Shown: piece after piece, positions 58,987 to 64,000 of the stretch
Position numbering within the stretch: position 1 is the first letter of the stretch
How the letters are laid out: every line of letters starts with the position of its first letter
Origin: Bacteroidota bacterium
Lineage (GTDB): Bacteria; Bacteroidota; JABWAT01
Assembly: GCA_020161835.1 (NCBI GenBank)
Contig: JAIUNL010000001.1
Location: forward strand, 551,984 to 615,983
Direction of reading: 5' to 3'
Length of the DNA stretch: 64,000 bases
Program-made: the position numbers and the translations under genes
The notes under the pieces: model-generated
What the model was told of the DNA's origin: nothing
Databases searched by the model: none
The model's input: only the letters and a program-made list of their open reading frames with translations

Positions 58987-59555
58987 TTCATCCCGATACC
59001 CGGTTGGTTCATATTTCTGATGAAATCGGAATGGGAATTGTGGCTACGGCTTTTTTGCCGAAGGGAACGATTACCTGGGTTCAGGATGCCTTCGATCAGG
59101 TTTTTCACCCGTCTCAGCTCTCATCTTTTCCCGGACATTTTCAGCCTACGCTTGAAAAGTATACCTTCAGAAACCGGGACGGTTTAATGGTTTTGTGCTG
59201 GGATGCTGCCAAATACATGAACCATTCCTGCGTGCCAACCTGTCTGGGAACGGAATTTGGGTTTGAAATAGCGATCAGGGATATTCATCCGGGTGAGGAA
59301 CTGACCGATGATTATGCTACTTTTTTCATGCAGCCCGAAGATCAGTTTGATTGTTATTGCGGAACACCCGAGTGCAGAACTGCCGTCAGACCCGAAGATT
59401 TGAATTTCTGTGCACCCCGGTGGGAAAAGTTGCTGAAAGAAGCCTTGCCATTCAGTTATCAGGTTCCCCAGAAAATGAGCAATCTGTTAAATCCTGAACT
59501 GATTGAAAAAGCAAAAAAGGAAATAATTTTTTCCAATCAGCGCAAAACGGGATAA
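58983..59555 (+). CDS. SET-domain protein (putative lysine methyltransferase), copy 2
   Basis: ATG at 58983 overlaps the stop of copy 1 (ATGA). A longer frame to 58950 is rejected because this ATG aligns with the MIHP start of copy 1. Same modules: GMGIVATAFLPKGTITW, KYMNHSCVPTCLG, IHPGEELTDDYATF and CYCGTPECR. The pair clearly arose by tandem duplication; copy 2 has DDY where copy 1 has CDY. 190 residues. A short C-terminal helix ends KEIIFSNQRKTG. Both probably have different or overlapping targets. Confidence 0.87.
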   Translation: MIHPDTRLVHISDEIGMGIVATAFLPKGTITWVQDAFDQVFHPSQLSSFPGHFQPTLEKYTFRNRDGLMVLCWDAAKYMNHSCVPTCLGTEFGFEIAIRDIHPGEELTDDYATFFMQPEDQFDCYCGTPECRTAVRPEDLNFCAPRWEKLLKEALPFSYQVPQKMSNLLNPELIEKAKKEIIFSNQRKTG

Positions 59556-59665
59556 AGGTCAGAAAAATACCCAGTTGTTAAAAGTAATTTTGTTCTGTCT
59601 TACCTAACAGCCAACAGTTGAAAACCCGGCCACTGACGGGCTAAGAGCTAAAAGCTTTCTCCTTC

Positions 59666-59693
59666 CGTACCACGTAAAACGTACAACGTACCC
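59666..59693. repeat. 7-nt periodic repeat in a convergent gap
   Basis: cgtacca, cgtaaaa, cgtacaa, cgtaccc. Between the SET pair and the convergent DUF3788-like gene. Confidence 0.6.
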
Positions 59694-59710
59694 CGCCTTA
59701 CCCCTGTCCC

Positions 59711-60178
59711 TCAAGCTTTCTCCTCCGCCGATCCTTCCAGTAAAAACTTTTTCTTCACTTTGGCAATTTCGATAAAACTTTCAATCCGTTTATCGGTGTC
59801 CAGTTCCATCGTTACCCATTTGGTGATCACGAAATTGGCATCATCAGCAAGAAGATCTTTGTGTTCTTTCAGAATTCCGGGGTGGTTTCTAATGGTTTCA
59901 AGGTGAAGGGTGCTCAGCGAAACGGATCCTTCAAAAAGTCCGGGAAGCAAATGAATGGCTGCTACAACCTTATTTCTTCGGATGGCATACCGGGGAACCC
60001 AGCCCCAGGTGGTGCCGTAATAGTATAAATCTTCCGAGCAATCGAGCTGGTGCATTAAAAGTTCTCTCACCATTTCAAGTTTTGGCTTCTGGTCGTCACG
60101 CAGCAATTCATACATTTCTGAAAATAGAGGAGGCTCTTGTTTCCGTTTATACGGATTTTTTGGTTTTGCTGCTTTCAT
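59711..60178 (-). CDS. DUF3788-like / YdhG-type small protein
   Basis: 155 residues with ATG at 60178. Features: LYYYGTTWGWVPRYAIRRNKVVAAIHLLPG in the middle (an aromatic-rich strand followed by K/R-rich turn), a helix DQKPKLEMVRELLMHQLD before it and ITKWVTMELDTDKRIESFIEIAKVKKKFLL at the end. The pattern loosely fits DUF3788 and the YdhG-like fold, but I could not confirm it. Soluble and probably cytosolic. Divergent from uvrA with 75 bases between. Function unknown. Confidence 0.55.
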   Translation of the reverse strand: MKAAKPKNPYKRKQEPPLFSEMYELLRDDQKPKLEMVRELLMHQLDCSEDLYYYGTTWGWVPRYAIRRNKVVAAIHLLPGLFEGSVSLSTLHLETIRNHPGILKEHKDLLADDANFVITKWVTMELDTDKRIESFIEIAKVKKKFLLEGSAEEKA

Positions 60179-60253
60179 CAGGAATCCTGTTTTCTTTTAT
60201 TACGTTAAGGAAAAATGGTATCTTTACAAGTTTAATGAACGGCATCTAAAATT

Positions 60254-63082
60254 ATGTCCCAGTTTTCCGATCAAATTCCCCAGTCTGACCTGATCATTGT
60301 CAGAGGTGCCCGTGAGCACAACCTGAAAAACGTCAGTGTGGATATTCCCCGTGACCAGCTGGTCGTGATTACCGGACTTTCCGGCTCAGGTAAATCTTCT
60401 CTGGCTTTCGATACAATTTATGCTGAAGGTCAGCGCCGGTTTATGGAAAGCCTTTCTGCCTATGCCCGTCAGTTTATGGGTGTTCTTGAGCGCCCGGATG
60501 TTGATTATATAGATGGGTTATCGCCGGTTATTTCAATCGATCAGAAAACAACATCCAGAAATCCCCGATCGACCGTCGGTACCATTACCGAAATTTACGA
60601 CTTTCTCCGGTTACTTTATGCCCGTGTCGGCGATGCAACCTGTTACAATTGCGGGCGACCGATCGTCAAGCAAACGTCCGATCAGATCATCGATCACATC
60701 CTTCATACCCACAACAACAAAAAAATACAGATTTTTGCTCCTGTTGTGCGCGGAAGGAAGGGACACTACCGTGAATTGTTCGAAAAGTTTATGAAAGACG
60801 GATTCACCCGTGTTCGTGTTGATGGTGAAGATCACCTCCTTTCAGACGGAATGAAAGTCGACCGGTACAAAATTCACGACATCGAACTGGTGATCGACCG
60901 GCTTGCCGTTTCAGCGGCAATCAGAACCCGTTTAGCTGAAAGTGTTGAAAAAACCCTTGAAATCGGGTCGGGTAACCTGATTATCAAACCGGAAAATGAA
61001 TCTGATCAGTTTTCAAGTATCCATTTTGCCTGTACCCATTGTAATATTTCCTACGAAGAACCTGCGCCAAATATGTTTTCGTTTAACAGTCCCTATGGCG
61101 CCTGCCCCAAATGTGATGGCCTGGGTGAAATCCATGAGGTTGATCAGCACTCGGTTGTACCCGATTCTTCGCTTTCTATAAATGATGAAGGATTTGCGCC
61201 TCTCGGTAAAGTCCGCCCGATCTATGCGTTTCAGGTTTTGGAAGGCATTTCGATTCAGTTCGGATTTACCTTCGACACTCCGGTCAAAGATATTCCTGAA
61301 GAAGCGATGGAACTCATCCTCACCGGCGGAAGAAATAAGAAAGTCCCCGTCCGTGTAAACGGAAAAACCTACCAGCAGCGCTGGGACGGAATATATAAAA
61401 TGATCACGACTGCCTTTTTTGATTCTTCAAGTGATGATATCAAAGAATGGGCTGATGCATTTATGCGGTATTCGGTCTGTCCCGAGTGTAACGGCAGCAG
61501 GCTTCGCAAAGAAAGTCTCGCAATCAAGATTGACGGGAAAAACATCTTCGAACTTTCCATCATGAATCTGGATCAGTTTTTTGCTTACTTTTCCGGATTA
61601 AAACTCACAGCCCGCCAACTCGAAATTGGTCATCAGATTGTGAAGGAAATCAGGGACCGAACCAAATTCCTTCTGGATGTCGGATTGAATTACCTCACGA
61701 TTGAACGGTCTGCAAAAACTCTTTCGGGTGGTGAAGCTCAGCGTATCCGGCTTGCAAGTCAGATCGGCAGTCAGCTCGTGGGCGTTCTCTATATATTAGA
61801 TGAACCTTCGATCGGACTTCATCAGCGGGATAATATTAAATTGATCCATTCTCTTAAAGCACTTCGTGATCTGGGAAATTCGGTCATTGTAATCGAGCAC
61901 GACAAAGAAATGATCATGGAAGCTGATTTTGTTATAGATATCGGACCCGGTGCCGGTGAGCATGGCGGTGTCATTATGGATGCAGCACCACCTTCCCAAC
62001 TTAATCCGAATAATCTCACGGCTTCTTACATTTCCGGCCGCAGAAAAATTGAAATTCCCTTCGAACGAAGCAAGGGCAGCGGAAAGTTTATCACACTTAC
62101 TGGTTCAACCGGACACAATCTGCTCAACGTTGATTTGTCTCTTCCGTTAGGAATGCTGGTTGGTGTGACGGGTGTTTCCGGTTCAGGGAAATCTTCCCTC
62201 ATTAACGAAACGCTTTATCCGATTCTTTCCCGGCATTTTTACCGGTCAAAACTGCATCCGCTTCCTTATCAATCCATATCTGGTCTGGAACATATAGATA
62301 AGGTAATTGATATCGATCAGTCTGCCATTGGTCGTACGCCCAGATCCAACCCGGCAACCTATACCGGACTTTTTACGCCGATCCGTGATCTGTTCACCAA
62401 CATGCCCGAGTCGAAAATCAGAGGATACAAAGCCGGCCGGTTTTCCTTCAATGTAAAGGGTGGCCGGTGTGAAGAATGTGAAGGTGACGGAATCAAGAAA
62501 ATCCAGATGAACTTTCTTCCTGACGTCTACGTACCCTGCGAAACCTGCAAAGGTCGCCGGTACAACCACGAAACCCTCGAGATTTTGTATAAAGGGAAGT
62601 CTATTTCGGATATCCTTGAGATGACTGTTGAAGAATCGCTTACTTTTTTTGAAGCTGTTCCATCCATCCGAAGAAAACTTCAGACTTTATATGATGTGGG
62701 GATGGGTTACATCCGGCTTGGTCAGCAGGCAACCACTTTATCGGGGGGTGAAGCCCAACGGGTGAAGCTGGCAACTGAGCTTTCAAAAGTGAGTACAGGC
62801 AATACTTTATATATACTGGACGAACCAACAACCGGTTTGCACTTCGAAGACATCAGAATGCTGTTGAACGTATTGTATCGTCTCGTAGAAAAAGGAAACA
62901 CGGTTCTGGTCATTGAACACAATCTGGATGTGATAAAAGTGTGTGACTGGCTGATCGATCTGGGTCCGGAAGGCGGATCAGGCGGTGGGCGGATTCTTGT
63001 TGAAGGAACTCCGGAAGTCGTTGCAGCTCATCCTGATTCTTACACAGGAAAATACCTGAAGCTTGAATTAGAACTCAACTGA
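60254..63082 (+). CDS. uvrA: Excinuclease ABC subunit A
   Basis: Damage-recognition ATPase of nucleotide excision repair. 942 residues with two ABC modules: Walker [13 protein letters not shown] (about 40) and [11 protein letters not shown] (about 640), and signature LSGGEAQR twice. Zinc-binding cysteine pairs appear in [13 protein letters not shown]...CPKC and in [11 protein letters not shown]...CETCKG. The [13 protein letters not shown] and [13 protein letters not shown]alker B motifs are intact. uvrB and uvrC are not in the window. ATG at 60254. Confidence 0.98.
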   Translation: MSQFSDQIPQSDLIIVRGAREHNLKNVSVDIPRDQLVVITGLSGSGKSSLAFDTIYAEGQRRFMESLSAYARQFMGVLERPDVDYIDGLSPVISIDQKTTSRNPRSTVGTITEIYDFLRLLYARVGDATCYNCGRPIVKQTSDQIIDHILHTHNNKKIQIFAPVVRGRKGHYRELFEKFMKDGFTRVRVDGEDHLLSDGMKVDRYKIHDIELVIDRLAVSAAIRTRLAESVEKTLEIGSGNLIIKPENESDQFSSIHFACTHCNISYEEPAPNMFSFNSPYGACPKCDGLGEIHEVDQHSVVPDSSLSINDEGFAPLGKVRPIYAFQVLEGISIQFGFTFDTPVKDIPEEAMELILTGGRNKKVPVRVNGKTYQQRWDGIYKMITTAFFDSSSDDIKEWADAFMRYSVCPECNGSRLRKESLAIKIDGKNIFELSIMNLDQFFAYFSGLKLTARQLEIGHQIVKEIRDRTKFLLDVGLNYLTIERSAKTLSGGEAQRIRLASQIGSQLVGVLYILDEPSIGLHQRDNIKLIHSLKALRDLGNSVIVIEHDKEMIMEADFVIDIGPGAGEHGGVIMDAAPPSQLNPNNLTASYISGRRKIEIPFERSKGSGKFITLTGSTGHNLLNVDLSLPLGMLVGVTGVSGSGKSSLINETLYPILSRHFYRSKLHPLPYQSISGLEHIDKVIDIDQSAIGRTPRSNPATYTGLFTPIRDLFTNMPESKIRGYKAGRFSFNVKGGRCEECEGDGIKKIQMNFLPDVYVPCETCKGRRYNHETLEILYKGKSISDILEMTVEESLTFFEAVPSIRRKLQTLYDVGMGYIRLGQQATTLSGGEAQRVKLATELSKVSTGNTLYILDEPTTGLHFEDIRMLLNVLYRLVEKGNTVLVIEHNLDVIKVCDWLIDLGPEGGSGGGRILVEGTPEVVAAHPDSYTGKYLKLELELN

Positions 63083-63131
63083 CTTTAACTTTGGAAGAAA
63101 TTAAAATTATAAACCCGAAATACCTTACTGA

Positions 63132-63497
63132 ATGAAGCAATTCGCAAAATATTCTGCTATTGGTTTGTTTGCTGCTCTGATAGAATGGACACTCTTCTAT
63201 TTTCTCAAGACTCACTTTCAGTACAACATTGCTTTTCTGATTGCATTTACGGTTGCAACCACCATTCATTATTTCCTGACGATCCGGTTAGTTTTCACAA
63301 ACAGCAAGTTTCGCCAGCATCAGGAAATCATGTTTGTGATTCTTGTTGCCGGTGTCGGGCTGATTATCAATACGATTGCACTTAACTTTTTTATTCAGAT
63401 TTTTGATCTGGATAAAATGGTTTCGAAGATTTTGGCTACCGGAACTGCGTTTCTCTGGAATTACCTCGCCCGCAAACACCTCGTTTTTGCCAAGTAA
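63132..63497 (+). CDS. GtrA family membrane protein
   Basis: 121 residues with four membrane helices. The family block YSAIGLFAALIEWTLFYFL opens the protein, AFTVATTIHYFLTIRLVF follows, and WNYLARKHLVFAK closes it, matching GtrA/DPMS3 proteins (N.....RR..VF ends). The family flips or assists undecaprenyl-phosphate sugars for cell-surface polysaccharide or teichoic acid glycosylation. It starts 49 bases after uvrA. No glycosyltransferase gene accompanies it inside the window. Confidence 0.88.
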   Translation: MKQFAKYSAIGLFAALIEWTLFYFLKTHFQYNIAFLIAFTVATTIHYFLTIRLVFTNSKFRQHQEIMFVILVAGVGLIINTIALNFFIQIFDLDKMVSKILATGTAFLWNYLARKHLVFAK

Positions 63498-63844
63498 ATT
63501 TTTTTATTTAATCCCGATCATAAATAATTGGCTATCGAAATCTCCGAAATCACAATTTTATAAACATGAATTCATTTTCTGATTGATAAAATTGTGAATA
63601 ATTTGAAAAACAATTCTGTTTTTTTTCTGTTTTCTGATCAGCTGATGTTGAATTAAGAAAATTATTCAGCAAAAAAAGACACAATCTGTATTTTTTAGAA
63701 ACAATTTTAAGTCATAATTACCCTTTGCGTGGAAAAAAGGAGGCATTTTAAAGAAATATTTGATTGGTTTAAAAAAATATTTTTCAATGAAAAACCGTAC
63801 CAAAACTGCTATAAATACCTGTTACGACCATAATCCCGATCAAC

Positions 63845-63874
63845 TTATCCACAATCATCCTGAAATTATCCACA
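63845..63874. promoter_or_regulatory. Pair of DnaA-box-like 9-mers
   Basis: TTATCCACA occurs at 63845-63853 and again at 63866-63874, 21 bases apart (two helical turns), in an AT-rich gap. This is the consensus DnaA box. The gap 63498-63840 upstream is AT-rich without a gene. Confidence 0.5.
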
Positions 63875-63900
63875 AAATGACCGCAATCCTAAAATATTCC

Positions 63901-63932
63901 TTGACAATTGGGGGTTGCCTTCGCCATCTTTG
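63901..63932 (+). promoter_or_regulatory. Strong promoter resembling an rRNA operon promoter
   Basis: TTGACA at 63901-63906 and CATCTTTG at 63925-63932, with TTG to -7 spacing of 21. This matches the tRNA promoter (27543-27573) and Bacteroidota rRNA promoters. Confidence 0.6.
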
Positions 63933-63955
63933 CAACCCGCTCGAAAAGGGGCGGA

Positions 63956-63964
63956 GTTCTTTGA
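63956..63964 (+). promoter_or_regulatory. boxA-like antitermination element (rRNA leader)
   Basis: GTTCTTTGA, as found in leaders just before 16S rRNA genes in Bacteroidota. With the promoter upstream and no gene after it in the window, a 16S rRNA gene probably begins just past 64000. Confidence 0.5.
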
Positions 63965-64000
63965 AAGGTTGTGTTATGGGAGGTCGGGATCAAATTTTTA

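Overview
The window is a chromosomal segment of a free-living, Gram-negative bacterium of the FCB (Bacteroidota/Ignavibacteriota-like) radiation. Eleven secreted-type proteins end in an outer-membrane sorting or FlgD-like module, most with the NYPNPFNP motif and a final SGVYFY..K block, as in type IX secretion (T9SS) substrates. Several promoters fit the Bacteroidota pattern TTG-N20-TAnnTTTG, best seen before the tRNA pair (27543-27573) and at the right edge (63901-63932). I cannot assign a genus; an Ignavibacteria-like lineage is the best guess.

Layout. 1-7.5 kb: 5'-truncated THEP1-like NTPase fused to a membrane domain, a Crp/Fnr regulator translationally coupled to a PHP phosphoesterase, ribH, a secreted propeller protein coupled to an aldo/keto reductase, and a lone hypA. 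7.7-20.0 kb: six secreted beta-propeller proteins in a row on the minus strand; four (11.2-20.0 kb) are tandem paralogues with the same blade count. 20.1-27.5 kb: PhzF-like protein, methyltransferase, EamA transporter, secreted GH13 alpha-amylase with a LacI-type operator-like palindrome in its leader, and a small mobA operon. 27.6-31.2 kb: two tRNA genes, then an AT-rich accessory patch with a PutAbiC-like membrane protein, an S24-like domain protein, a three-gene toxin / HTH antitoxin / SecB-like chaperone (TAC) module and the 3' remnant of an S24 repressor.

31.4-47.5 kb: MaoC hydratase, receiver protein, yceH, a very large secreted protein, a class III cyclase with a zinc ribbon, uppP, a propeller-sensor histidine kinase, a DUF2231-like membrane protein, a SUI1/eIF1-like factor overlapping a PAS hybrid kinase, a lipoprotein, an EF-P with Asn at the usual modification site, and an AlkD-like protein. 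47.8-64 kb: acyl-CoA synthetase, a four-gene signalling operon (receiver, five-GAF kinase, receiver-PP2C phosphatase, STAS), a secreted beta-helix protein, a YciI-like protein, two tandem SET-domain proteins, uvrA and gtrA. The last 500 bases hold two DnaA-box-like sites and what looks like the promoter and boxA leader of an rRNA operon lying just outside the window.

Two features cut across the window. First, many intergenic gaps carry short degenerate tandem repeats with a strict 7-nt period but a different word at each locus, sometimes as inverted pairs between convergent genes. Second, several families of short palindromic dispersed repeats recur in gene-free DNA. The most noteworthy biology is the TAC module with its neighbouring defence-like genes, the tandem double-propeller surface protein array, and the heptad repeats.
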